DNA of 64,000 bases from Desulfocapsaceae bacterium (lineage in GTDB: Bacteria; Desulfobacterota; Desulfobulbia; Desulfobulbales; Desulfocapsaceae): assembly GCA_028697885.1 (NCBI GenBank), contig JAQVER010000003.1, positions 1-64,000 on the forward strand, in the 5' to 3' direction. The number at the start of each line of letters is the position of its first letter. Position 1 is the first letter of the stretch. Both the position numbers and the translations under genes were made by a program. This document shows, piece after piece, positions 1 to 8,145 of the stretch. The notes under the pieces are model-generated. The model searched no databases. It was not told the origin of the DNA and worked only from the letters and a program-made list of their open reading frames with translations.

Positions 1-1634
1 CCCGGCAGCCAACTGCCAAAATTCTCGATAATATGATGCTCAGTGTCGGTATCGACGGCGGAGAGTCCGTCGTCGATGATGACGATGGGACGGTCTAGCA
101 GCAGGGCCCGGGCCAGGGCGATCCGCTGGCGCTGGCCGCCGGAGAGGAGCAGCCCCTTCTCCCCCACCTTGGCCTGATACCCATCCTTGAAGGCCTCAAT
201 CTCTTCGTGGATTCCCGCCGCCCGGGCCGCCTGCACGATCTCGGCATCACTTGCCCCGGGACGGCCGAAGGCGATGTTGTTGCGGATGGTATCGGAGAAG
301 AGGATGGTCTCCTGGGGCACATAGGCGATCTTGGCCCGCAGTCCCGCCAAAGGGAGCCGGTTGTAATCGATCCCGGCCAGGAACAACCTGTCGTCCTCCA
401 CGGGATACAAACGGGCCAGAAGCTGGCACAGTGCCGACTTGCCGGAGCCGGTACGGCCGACGATTCCCAGCAGGCCGGGGGCTATATCGAGGCTCAGGTC
501 ATGCAGGGCCATGGTATTCTGGCCGGCGTAGCGGAAGGAGAGGTTGCGAACGGACAGGCTGGTGACGGCCGGCAGCTCCAGGGGGTTCCGGGGCTCGCGC
601 AACAGCGGTTCCTCTTCCATCACCCGGCTGATGCGGTGCAGCGAGGTGATCCCGCGCTGGAAGAGGTTGGCCACCCAGCCCATGGCCATCATCGGCCAGG
701 TCAACAGCCCCAGGTAGGTCATGAAGGCCACAAAGTCGCCGATGGAAATGGAGCCGGCAATGGTCAGTCGTCCCCCGAAAAAGAGTACCAGCAGCAGGCT
801 GGTACTGGCGATCAGGGTGGAAAAGGGTGTGAGGACTCCCTGGACCAGGGCCAGACGGATATTGTTGCGCACGAACTCTCTCCCCAGCCGGTCGAACTGC
901 TCGGTCTGGCGCTGCTCCTGGGTATAGGCCTTGATCAGCCGGATGGCCATCAGGGTGGAACGGGCAAACTCGGTGAGATCGGAGAACTGCTCCTGCACCC
1001 GGTTGTAACGCTTATGGAGCATGGCCGAGAGCAGTCCGGTCAGGATGGCCAGGACCGGCATGGGCGCCAGGGCCAGGAAGGTGAGACCGGGATGGATGTA
1101 GGCCATGAAACAAACGGCCGCGCCGGTCATCATGAAGGCATCGATGAAGGAGACGATGCCCATGCCGCAGGCCAGCTGGACGTTGGTGAGATCGTTGCCG
1201 GAAAGCGCCATGATCTCACCTGCCGAGCGGCGATTGAAAAAGGGGCGATCCAGCCGTACCAGACGGCTCAGGAGACGGCTACGCAGGTCACGTTCCAGGA
1301 GGCGGGAAAAGCCCAGGACCAGATATCTCCAGGTAAAGCGAAAGATTGCGATGCCGATGGCGAAGCAGATGATCAGACCGCCCTGACGAAGGAGGGAGGC
1401 GGAAGTGGCCTGGCCGAGTTGCAGAGCGTCCACCGCCTGCTTGATCACCCGGGGGATGTAGAGTTGGAGGAGATCAGTGCTCAGCAGGGCGAGGATCCCC
1501 CAGAGCAGCCGCTGCCAATATTTCTTGAAATACGGCACCAGCAGCCGGATGGTCTCGCGGGCCTGGATCAGCTGAGTAATGGTGGGAAAGAGTTTAATGT
1601 CGCAACCTTTTGCTTGGTAATAAGGATAAAACAC
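1..1634 (-). CDS. ABC exporter, fused membrane and ATPase domains (3' end cut by window)
   Basis: Reading the minus strand gives an MsbA/MdlA-like half-transporter: an N-terminal six-helix membrane domain followed by an ATPase domain with Walker A GRTGSGKSAL, signature LLSGGQRQR and Walker B IVIIDDGLSAVD. The last part of the protein lies outside the window. The reading frame has an upstream TGA and no early ATG; a GTG at 1634 is the most likely start, but it has no clear ribosome binding site, so the start is uncertain. Family knowledge suggests export of lipid or drug, often as a heterodimer with a second half-transporter. The GC-rich coding style contrasts with the AT-rich accessory DNA that follows. 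Confidence 0.85.
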   Translation of the reverse strand, partial: MFYPYYQAKGCDIKLFPTITQLIQARETIRLLVPYFKKYWQRLLWGILALLSTDLLQLYIPRVIKQAVDALQLGQATSASLLRQGGLIICFAIGIAIFRFTWRYLVLGFSRLLERDLRSRLLSRLVRLDRPFFNRRSAGEIMALSGNDLTNVQLACGMGIVSFIDAFMMTGAAVCFMAYIHPGLTFLALAPMPVLAILTGLLSAMLHKRYNRVQEQFSDLTEFARSTLMAIRLIKAYTQEQRQTEQFDRLGREFVRNNIRLALVQGVLTPFSTLIASTSLLLVLFFGGRLTIAGSISIGDFVAFMTYLGLLTWPMMAMGWVANLFQRGITSLHRISRVMEEEPLLREPRNPLELPAVTSLSVRNLSFRYAGQNTMALHDLSLDIAPGLLGIVGRTGSGKSALCQLLARLYPVEDDRLFLAGIDYNRLPLAGLRAKIAYVPQETILFSDTIRNNIAFGRPGASDAEIVQAARAAGIHEEIEAFKDGYQAKVGEKGLLLSGGQRQRIALARALLLDRPIVIIDDGLSAVDTDTEHHIIENFGSWLP

Positions 1635-1794
1635 CCATTGTCCCGGTATCGCCGGCAGTCATGCGTTCATTTTAGATAAACGTGGCCTGCCCCCGATTGT
1701 CCCGCAGGAGACAACCAAGAAGCCACCAAGTTAGTGGTATCATATTTGACACCGCTGTGACAATAAGTAAGAAGAATTGGGGACAAACCACATT

Positions 1795-1945
1795 TATCCA
1801 GAATCCGGCCCAATTCTTTTATTTTATTGAAGATGTTGTTTTTGCCTGCCGCATCATGTACTCTCAAAAAGTTATGTGAATATGTTGGACAAGGATGGAT
1901 TGTATGATATTCAAAAATGATACTGGACAGAATCTGCATAGTACC
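1795..1945. repeat. Direct repeat copy 1 flanking the PIN-like gene
   Basis: This stretch (starting TATCCAGAATCCGGCCCAAT) recurs at 3450-3600 with scattered mismatches; shared blocks include CTCAAAAAGTTATGTGAATATG. The two copies bracket a gene of foreign look and a transposon relic. It occupies most of the 392-base gap between the ABC exporter and the next gene; no convincing coding sequence was seen in the gap. Confidence 0.75.
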
Positions 1946-1960
1946 CTATTGGCCTATTCT

Positions 1961-1979
1961 GCCTAACACACTATTAGGC
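1961..1979. other. Cassette-like left boundary (GCCTAAC / ATTAGGC)
   Basis: GCCTAAC is followed after five bases by ATTAGGC. These resemble the R-type core sequences of integron attC sites. A matching GCCTAAC lies just after the stop codon of the following gene. No full-length attC hairpin and no integrase are visible, so this is a suggestion rather than an identification. Confidence 0.3.
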
Positions 1980-2026
1980 GAGATGATCTTCTCTTCGAAT
2001 TGGGCGGCCGTCTGCGTCGAAAGACC

Positions 2027-3052
2027 ATGAATAACATCTACTACCTCGAAACATCTGCTGTTAATAGACTTGCCGACGAATTCGACGATTTCGATTTGTT
2101 GAATTTCCTTCAGCGCTCCCTCAAGATCGATTTTTGCGTCTCGTCTGTTGTTCTTTGGGAGGTCTTACTCAATAGCTCGGCATCTCGAAAAGAGCGATTG
2201 TTGTTTTGGCTACAGTCTGCAAGCTCAAGTTATCTGCTAAAATCACCCTCTGAAATACTCGTTGCATATTTGGAGGCGGGCTTGCCGCTCAATGACCGAA
2301 AGGCATTCTGGTACAACCGTGCGTCGAAACATGATATCGCGAGAGTTTGGGCTAAAATTCATAGAAATACTGAGCGCACACTACTCAACGACCTAGAAGA
2401 GCTCAAAGAACGCACGGCGCCTCTCCGTCAGCTGTCCAAACTTCATACGGGTTTGCTTGATGCGATGACAGATTCAAGCCAGGAAGGCTACGACGATGAC
2501 TACTTCCATGGAGCGATGCTGCGACTCGCAGGATTCCTAGAGTCAGGCGAAAAATTGGTTAAGAATCATGAGAGAGAGGTTAAGACGAGTCTCATTCTAG
2601 CTTTCTACTTAGTTGCAATCGGTGTAGACCTCGACAATTCACCAATCAGAGAGTTTTGGGCGACCCAACACGGTGACGTGAGTGACCCCTTTGAACGGCT
2701 CGAAATACTGATATCTCACTATCCGAAACTATTCATTAGGGGGCCTCTAGCGGAAATGTCATTGATGGTGGACATGCAATCAGCGCGATCAAGAAACGCA
2801 AATCGAGGAATGATTCACGATAGCTTGCATACGATCTACTGCTATTACAGTGACAACTTCGTTACTGACGATGCGCATTTTATCGAGCTCCAGGCGGCAG
2901 GAATAAGCAGGCTGTTCGATGGTATAATATCTGCGGAAAAATTTGTATCGATGCTATACACGACTCGTGAAAAGGCGGTTGAGCTTTTTGTCCACAAAGA
3001 GCATGAGAGCAAAGCGCGAAGCGACGACAGAGGCAAGTTCGCGAACGATTAG
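2027..3052 (+). CDS. PIN-domain-like protein, function unknown
   Basis: A 341-residue protein beginning MNNIYYLETSAVNRLADE, which fits the first strand of PIN-like nucleases, where an early acidic residue and a Ser/Thr-x-N pattern are usual. Near the C-terminus a VTDDAHFIELQ segment fits the second acidic cluster of that fold. Between them the sequence is helical with no recognised domain. An upstream in-frame ATG at 2000 would add nine basic residues; I chose 2027 because the fold starts there. No antitoxin gene is adjacent. The gene sits alone between cassette-like ends and duplicated flanks, which suggests acquisition by transfer. The PIN assignment is an inference from short motifs. Confidence 0.6.
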   Translation: MNNIYYLETSAVNRLADEFDDFDLLNFLQRSLKIDFCVSSVVLWEVLLNSSASRKERLLFWLQSASSSYLLKSPSEILVAYLEAGLPLNDRKAFWYNRASKHDIARVWAKIHRNTERTLLNDLEELKERTAPLRQLSKLHTGLLDAMTDSSQEGYDDDYFHGAMLRLAGFLESGEKLVKNHEREVKTSLILAFYLVAIGVDLDNSPIREFWATQHGDVSDPFERLEILISHYPKLFIRGPLAEMSLMVDMQSARSRNANRGMIHDSLHTIYCYYSDNFVTDDAHFIELQAAGISRLFDGIISAEKFVSMLYTTREKAVELFVHKEHESKARSDDRGKFAND

Positions 3053-3064
3053 GTTGCGCCTAAC
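3048..3064. other. Cassette-like right boundary (ATTAGG ... GCCTAAC)
   Basis: The stop codon of the PIN-like gene lies in ATTAGG, followed by TTGC and GCCTAAC. A stop codon next to GCCTAACAA is typical of the left end of an integron attC site. The rest of an attC hairpin is missing because a REP/RAYT relic starts 14 bases further on. Confidence 0.3.
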
Positions 3065-3077
3065 AAAAAAAACAATA

Positions 3078-3330
3078 GGGGTCAGGTCTTGTAATCCAAT
3101 AATTGACCCTTTTGATAAATTCATGGCAAGACCGTTGAGAATAGAACTGGCGTGTGGCCTCTACCATGTGACCTCTCGCGGTGATCGGCGCGAGGATATT
3201 TTTCTCTGCGAGACGGACCGGTATGTTTGGCAGGAAATCGCGACCTGTTTCAGCGTTCATTATGCAACTGTAAGCCGGGCTGTAAGACAAAAGTAAAAGT
3301 TCTCGATGCTTGATTGCAAGACCTGACCCC
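3078..3330 (+). mobile_element. Miniature RAYT/REP element, copy A
   Basis: A 253-base element with inverted ends: GGGGTCAGGTCTTG at the left and CAAGACCTGACCCC at the right. Inside is an internally deleted REP-associated tyrosine transposase gene. The first 35 bases form the same REP unit found near 7520, 13250 and 13294, with GGGTCA near one end and TGACCC near the other, so each unit can fold into a small hairpin. Confidence 0.7.
3123..3296 (+). pseudogene. Internally deleted REP-associated tyrosine transposase (RAYT)
   Basis: The 57 codons give the RAYT N-terminus MARPLRIELACGLYHVTSRG and then jump to a C-terminal helix-turn-helix-like tail (EIATCFSVHYATVSRAVRQK). The central part with the HUH metal-binding motif and catalytic tyrosine is missing, so the product cannot be an active transposase. 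A second copy with the same C-terminal tail is at 13294-13591. Confidence 0.7.
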
Positions 3331-3449
3331 CATTTATTTCTTAACTTTGGCTTTGCTATACAGGGCGCGGCCGGCGGGAGTCGATCTTCCGATGCATCTT
3401 TTCAGTGAAAGTCTCTTTCCAGTCCAGGACAATCGGAGCTAGAGCACGG

Positions 3450-3600
3450 TTATCCTGAATCCGGCCCAATTCTTTTATTTTTGGAAGATATTGTTTTTGC
3501 CTACCGCATCAGGTATGCTCAAAAAGTTATGTGAATATGCGGGATAATCATGAATCGCATCGATACTCTGAAATGATAATGGAAAAAATCGGCATAACAT
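3450..3600. repeat. Direct repeat copy 2
   Basis: Second copy of the sequence at 1795-1945, in the same orientation. The 391-base gap up to the helicase gene contains this repeat and the left inverted repeat of the helicase cassette; no supported gene was seen in it. Confidence 0.75.
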
Positions 3601-3643
3601 CATATTTGCCTTTTTCTCCAGATACAGCGATAAAGAAAAATAA

Positions 3644-3658
3644 ACCTGTCCCCTTTTA
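3644..3658. repeat. Left 15-bp inverted repeat of the helicase/DarT/ARH cassette
   Basis: ACCTGTCCCCTTTTA here is the exact reverse complement of TAAAAGGGGACAGGT at 7518-7532. The three-gene cassette lies between the two. Confidence 0.65.
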
Positions 3659-3721
3659 TCCGATCTTTGCCTCTCTTATCGTGCGTGATTTTATACTTTC
3701 TATCCTCATAAGTTATACCCA

Positions 3722-5125
3722 ATGAAAACACTAGCCACAGTAATACCTACTGCAGAGCAATTGCCCATAATTTCTAACCCCCAAGCCGGTGTAACTCTAA
3801 TCAGAGGTGCAGCAGGGTCAGGCAAAACAACAACAGCCTTATTAATGCTTAGGCAGCTTTCCGAATTTTGGGTGCGGCATCGTGAGAGACTAGGTAATTT
3901 TGATCCTGTACGAGTGCTCGTATTAACTTACAATCGGACATTACAAGGTTATATCTCTCATCTAGCGAAGCAGCAATCTCCATCCTCCTTGCAAGCTAAT
4001 ATTGACGTAACAACATTCGGTAAATGGGCGAGAAAGTTGGTTCCTTATCCTGGCATGATTGACTATGAAACCCATAAACACATTATCCTCACACACGGAA
4101 GTGCTCTGGGCTTGTCGGAGGATTTTTTACTTGATGAAGTTGATTATTGCTTGGGTCGATTTCTAAGTGAAGATCGTGATTCTTATCTAACAGCAAAACG
4201 CATTGGGCGAGGCATAACTCCAAGGATGGAGAAACCACTTAGAGAAAGGCTTCTCAATGATGTTGTTGTCCCATATGACGATTACAAGGAAACTAAGGGG
4301 TTACAAGATTGGAATGATCTTGCTCTCAAACTCATAGCCACTCCCCAAGATTGTCGCTATGACATTATCATTGCCGATGAAACTCAGGACTTTTCCGCAA
4401 ACCAGATAAGGGCTGTAATAAGTCATGCCTCTGAACTATGCACCAAAGTATTTGTTCTTGATGCAGCACAAAGAATTTACCCAAGGGGATGGACGTGGAA
4501 AGACGTTGGCATTTTAATCAACCCCAATAGAAGCTTCCGCTTACAAGACAACCATCGCAACACTAAAGAAATATGTCGATTGGCCAAACCACTCTTGGAT
4601 GGCTTAGACTTGAGTGATGATGGAACTATCCCAAATCTTGAATCATGTACTAGGTCAGGCTCTGTTCCTACAATAATTAAAGGCCGATTTAGTGCTCAAT
4701 GTTCCCATGCTATATCTTCAATAATAAATACAATCGATTTAACTCAGGATTCCGTTGCTTTTGTACATCCTAAAGCGGGGAGGTGGTTTGACTATATTCG
4801 TCAAGAACTACACAAAAGTGATCTCGATTTTGTGGAACTAGCCAAGAGGTCGGACTGGCCTGAAGGAAGCGAAAATATTGCACTGATAAGCATGCACTCC
4901 ATTAAAGGCTTAGAGTTTGATCATATTTTTATTTTAGGGTTTGATAAATATACTACTCCTCACGGGAATGAAGACGGCGACACAGCATGGGAAAATCTTC
5001 GGCGTCTACTTGCTATGACTATTACTAGGGCAAGACAAACTGTGACTATAGGTTGCAAGCCAAAAGAAGCCTCCTCATTAATCGGATGCTTGGACCCAGA
5101 AAGCTACCAGAGCATAAACCTATGA
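3722..5125 (+). CDS. Superfamily 1 DNA helicase (UvrD/Rep-like), compact form
   Basis: A 467-residue SF1 helicase. Visible motifs: Walker A GAAGSGKTT (29-37), Walker B IIIADETQD (about 215-223), an NHRNTKEI motif, motif V SMHSIKGLEFDHIF (from about 390) and an arginine-finger motif VI TITRARQT near residue 435. It is much shorter than UvrD (about 720 residues), with small accessory subdomains and no nuclease domain. Its stop codon overlaps the start of the next gene (ATGA), so translation is probably coupled. The DNA is clearly more AT-rich than the flanking housekeeping genes. In this setting it is likely the DNA-sensing or processing part of a conflict system; that role is inferred from context. 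Confidence 0.85.
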   Translation: MKTLATVIPTAEQLPIISNPQAGVTLIRGAAGSGKTTTALLMLRQLSEFWVRHRERLGNFDPVRVLVLTYNRTLQGYISHLAKQQSPSSLQANIDVTTFGKWARKLVPYPGMIDYETHKHIILTHGSALGLSEDFLLDEVDYCLGRFLSEDRDSYLTAKRIGRGITPRMEKPLRERLLNDVVVPYDDYKETKGLQDWNDLALKLIATPQDCRYDIIIADETQDFSANQIRAVISHASELCTKVFVLDAAQRIYPRGWTWKDVGILINPNRSFRLQDNHRNTKEICRLAKPLLDGLDLSDDGTIPNLESCTRSGSVPTIIKGRFSAQCSHAISSIINTIDLTQDSVAFVHPKAGRWFDYIRQELHKSDLDFVELAKRSDWPEGSENIALISMHSIKGLEFDHIFILGFDKYTTPHGNEDGDTAWENLRRLLAMTITRARQTVTIGCKPKEASSLIGCLDPESYQSINL

Positions 5126-5763
5126 GCATCAGTGATATAATTTCACAATATGATATTAAAGAAATACTCCACTTCACTACTTCTAAAGGTATAACTGGTA
5201 TACTAGCGACTGATTATCTCTCATGCCGAAATATTTTACACCAAGATAATTATCTTGAGTACATCTATCAATACAATTGCCCTGACAGAAGCAGAGACAG
5301 GGATTGGTGGGGGTATGTAAATTTATCGGTTACTTCTGTGAATCGACACCTTTTCGGAATTTCATGTGGTAAATGGCATTCTAGCGAAGATTGTTGGTGG
5401 TGTGTATTGTCTTTCAAGCCAGAAATCTGTAATCATGCTGGTGTTCACTTTACAACAACAAACAACATGTATTCAGGCGTAATGCGTCAACAAGGAGAAA
5501 CAGGGCTCAAAACAATGTTTGCTCCACAAATAGCTCAGTGGCACGGAAAAACCATAAAACGTCTACACACTACTCCAAGCAACCAACCTACGTGTGAACA
5601 AGCGGAAGTACTTTACCCAAATAAATTATCTTTAAATAATATCAATTGTGTTTATGTAGAGAACGAAGAAAATGCTGCAAAATTTGATAGCATTAAAGTT
5701 CTTTTCAATAAATGGTCCGCTATTCCTTGTACAGTAAAAGCAGACCTTTTCAATAATAGGTGA
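5122..5763 (+). CDS. DarT-like DNA ADP-ribosyltransferase toxin
   Basis: A 213-residue protein that resembles the DarT (DUF4433) family. The N-terminal EILHFTT (14-20) fits the NAD-binding start of DarT, followed by GILATDYLSCRN; the QAEVLYP segment places a candidate catalytic glutamate at E162, close to where DarT carries its own. DarT enzymes attach ADP-ribose to thymidine in single-stranded DNA and block replication. The start at 5122 overlaps the helicase stop; a longer reading from 5053 would run inside the helicase gene and is unlikely. The next gene is an ADP-ribosylglycohydrolase that overlaps it by four bases, the expected place for the neutralising enzyme. Family assignment is by motif only. 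Confidence 0.7.
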   Translation: MSISDIISQYDIKEILHFTTSKGITGILATDYLSCRNILHQDNYLEYIYQYNCPDRSRDRDWWGYVNLSVTSVNRHLFGISCGKWHSSEDCWWCVLSFKPEICNHAGVHFTTTNNMYSGVMRQQGETGLKTMFAPQIAQWHGKTIKRLHTTPSNQPTCEQAEVLYPNKLSLNNINCVYVENEENAAKFDSIKVLFNKWSAIPCTVKADLFNNR

Positions 5764-7451
5764 AGTCGATGATAGAATATAAAACTATCAAAAATTCTAT
5801 GCTTTGGGCGGCTTACGGGGACGCTTTAGGATTTATTACAGAGATGTGTAATAAGGAAACTCTTAGGTATCGAACTAATGGTGTCAGCCATGTTTCAAGT
5901 TTAATCCCGTGGAAGAGGAAAATAGGAGGCCAATATGGTGTATCAGTAAATCTTCCTGCCGGATGCTACTCGGACGACACGCAATTACGCTTAGCCGTAT
6001 GTCGTAGTATCAACAATAATGGTAAATTTGATTTTGAAACATTTTCTAAGATTGAGCTTCCTGTTTTCCTGGCTTATGGTTTAGGTGTCGGAAAGGGGAC
6101 CAAGACAGCAGGAGAATCTTTACAAAAAAAATCGGTTCAATGGAATACAAACTTTTTCAATACCAAATACAGCCAATATGTTCATGCAGGGGGCAATGGC
6201 GCTGCGATGCGTATTCAACCCCATGTCTTATGCTCTCCCCAAGGATCTGAACATGAAATAATTACAAAAATCATGCGAGATACAATTATAACTCATGGTC
6301 ATCCAGTCGGTTGGGTCGGAGCAGTATTTCACGGATTAACACTTCACTACTGTTTAACTCATGGGAAATGTCCTGATATAAATCAATGGGAATTCTTAGC
6401 CTCGAAAACAAAACAAATTAACGATGTTTGTGTCAATGACCCGTTATTGAATAACATTTGGCTCCCGGCATGGGAACGGGAAGCTGGCAAAAAAATTGAA
6501 GATGGAATATCCGAAGCAGTACATGATCTGATTAAAGATATAAAAAAAATCGAGCAGCTTGTTATCGACACCTCTGCCAATAGTTTTGCTTCCACGGAGG
6601 AAGCAGTGAATAATTACCAACTTGCTGTTACGGCTCTCAATGCCTTAGACTCATCTGTCAGGGGATCAGGTACCAAAACTGCCCTATTAGCAACATTTAT
6701 CGGGCATTATTTCTCAAAAGACCCATTAATAGGCTTAGAAATATGTGTGAACACATTAGGTAGTGACACCGATACGATTGCAACAATGGCAGGAGCTCTT
6801 CTTGGGGCTTGTACTAAAAGTGAGCCTCCACAGAAAGTTTTAGACCAAGAATATATCGAAGACCTAGCATTGCGTCTTTTTAATATAAGCAACAACATAA
6901 AAGTCACACCTTTCCCATACCCTGATCTCCTCCACTGGGGTCTCCCAAAATCGCAAATTGACTTCGTGGGACAATTAAATAATCACCTTGTGATTACAGG
7001 GTTGGGCGAAGTTACTCCATCAGGAGAGAAAATAACTCACAATAAAGGCAACAACCTGTCCTTTCTACAATTTGCTCGAACCTCTTTTGGGCAAACGCTG
7101 CTATTGAAATACAGAGAAAAACCGCAATTGTTAAAACCACACCTAATACCCTCAAGGCAAAATAGTGAAATTGTCAGAGAAGAAGGACAGAATATTAGGG
7201 GGCAAAATCAAACAAAGAGCCAGGAAAAACAAGAAGGCACCCATATGGCTATTAAGCAAACCCAAAGTAGTTTGCCATTCGTTAAAACTACACTCGATGA
7301 TACAACTAATTTGTTGATTAAAAATGGTTTCAACGAGGCTGAAATTGGAAAACAGCTGTTGAAGTTTGCCGAAAATAATGATGGGCTTGAAAAGGCAATT
7401 GCATTCGCTGCGATAATTGTTAAAGCTAAACGCGCGAGACTAGGGCGGTAG
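5760..7451 (+). CDS. ADP-ribosylglycohydrolase (DraG/ARH type), likely antitoxin
   Basis: A 563-residue protein with an ARH/DraG core: WAAYGDALGF (16-25), metal-binding SDDTQ (71-75), GGNGAAMRIQP, HGHPVGWVGA, and a second metal motif GSDTDT (334-339) followed by a Gly/Ala-rich helix. These enzymes remove ADP-ribose using two magnesium ions. The core is about 360 residues; the remaining 200 include a low-complexity linker and a small helical C-terminal domain (from about residue 497) not seen in simple ARH proteins. It starts with GTG overlapping the toxin stop (GTGA); an in-frame ATG lies at 5769. In the described DarTG systems the antidote DarG carries a macrodomain, so an ARH partner is a replacement of the antidote fold. 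Confidence 0.85.
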   Translation: MKSMIEYKTIKNSMLWAAYGDALGFITEMCNKETLRYRTNGVSHVSSLIPWKRKIGGQYGVSVNLPAGCYSDDTQLRLAVCRSINNNGKFDFETFSKIELPVFLAYGLGVGKGTKTAGESLQKKSVQWNTNFFNTKYSQYVHAGGNGAAMRIQPHVLCSPQGSEHEIITKIMRDTIITHGHPVGWVGAVFHGLTLHYCLTHGKCPDINQWEFLASKTKQINDVCVNDPLLNNIWLPAWEREAGKKIEDGISEAVHDLIKDIKKIEQLVIDTSANSFASTEEAVNNYQLAVTALNALDSSVRGSGTKTALLATFIGHYFSKDPLIGLEICVNTLGSDTDTIATMAGALLGACTKSEPPQKVLDQEYIEDLALRLFNISNNIKVTPFPYPDLLHWGLPKSQIDFVGQLNNHLVITGLGEVTPSGEKITHNKGNNLSFLQFARTSFGQTLLLKYREKPQLLKPHLIPSRQNSEIVREEGQNIRGQNQTKSQEKQEGTHMAIKQTQSSLPFVKTTLDDTTNLLIKNGFNEAEIGKQLLKFAENNDGLEKAIAFAAIIVKAKRARLGR

Positions 7452-7517
7452 GATGGGCAAAGCGGAGCGTGCCCATCATGTCTGTGTCCATCCCCAAGAA
7501 TTGACGAATCAAAAGAG

Positions 7518-7554
7518 TAAAAGGGGACAGGTCTTGCAATCCAACAATTGACCC
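7518..7554. repeat. Right inverted repeat of the cassette merged with a REP unit
   Basis: TAAAAGGGGACAGGT (7518-7532) is the inverted partner of 3644-3658 and runs straight into a REP unit (TCTTGCAATCCAACAATTG then ACCC) like those at 3078, 13250 and 13294. This indicates that REP/RAYT-type ends bound the cassette. Confidence 0.65.
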
Positions 7555-7610
7555 TTTACAAATATGACCCCTTGACCCAGTGGTATCTCCGAATGCCAGA
7601 ATCCGAGCGT

Positions 7611-8006
7611 TTAGAACGAGTACTTTGTCATTGGTAATTGAGTTACTTCTACCTTGTTTTTTAGCCGCTCGAGATTTCCCATTGCAATTTTTGCGTCTTT
7701 CTTCGGTGTCTTTCGAGTTTTCTTAATAAACCCATGCAAGAGCACAATGTCGTTGTCTGCTGTTTTTACAAACAGTACCCGGGCCGACTCTTTCCCGCAA
7801 TCCACGCGAAGCTTATAAATGGTTCCTTTATAGCCCCATATCTTAGGGTTCAGAATTTTCAAGCTGTTGCAGCTATAAATGTCATTCAGTTCAGCGTACG
7901 CATGCATTTTTTTACATATAGCAGCTGCGAGTTTGCCTGAAACCGTATTCAAAAAGACTTCGAACTCTGGTAAGTCATTATACTCGTGTATATTTAGTAT
8001 CTTCAT
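7611..8006 (-). CDS. RelE/HigB-like toxin (phage Gp49-type), no antitoxin seen
   Basis: A 131-residue protein whose C-terminal half matches the RelE/HigB (Gp49-like) pattern: IWGYKGTIYKLRVDCG, RVLFVKTADNDIVLLHGF, then KKTRKTPKKDAKIA and a closing helix. Such proteins are usually ribosome-dependent mRNA nucleases. Family members normally have a HigA-type HTH gene directly downstream, but only about 160 bases separate this gene from the end of the ADP-ribosylglycohydrolase, and I find no antitoxin on either side. I chose the second in-frame ATG (MKILNIHEY) as start because upstream codons look non-coding. It may be an orphan or decayed toxin. Confidence 0.65.
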   Translation of the reverse strand: MKILNIHEYNDLPEFEVFLNTVSGKLAAAICKKMHAYAELNDIYSCNSLKILNPKIWGYKGTIYKLRVDCGKESARVLFVKTADNDIVLLHGFIKKTRKTPKKDAKIAMGNLERLKNKVEVTQLPMTKYSF

Positions 8007-8145
8007 GTGGCAAATGGGTGTTATTCTAAGTCGCCTGCAAAGCAATACCTTCGTCGACTGCACGGTGCGGCTCCTCACCGTGCTCTCTGTACTGCTTCGT
8101 CCCCGCTCGCTTCTCTTCTCGGTCTTGTTCTGAATACAACTGAGA

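Noticed and set aside
207..1679. A 490-codon open frame on the plus strand opposite the ABC exporter
   Set aside because: It is the antisense of a GC-rich ABC transporter gene whose motifs are clear on the minus strand; its translation is low-complexity with no family resemblance.
1667..1939. 90-codon minus-strand frame upstream of the ABC exporter
   Set aside because: It covers the direct repeat, which is non-coding in its second copy (the frame is not kept there).
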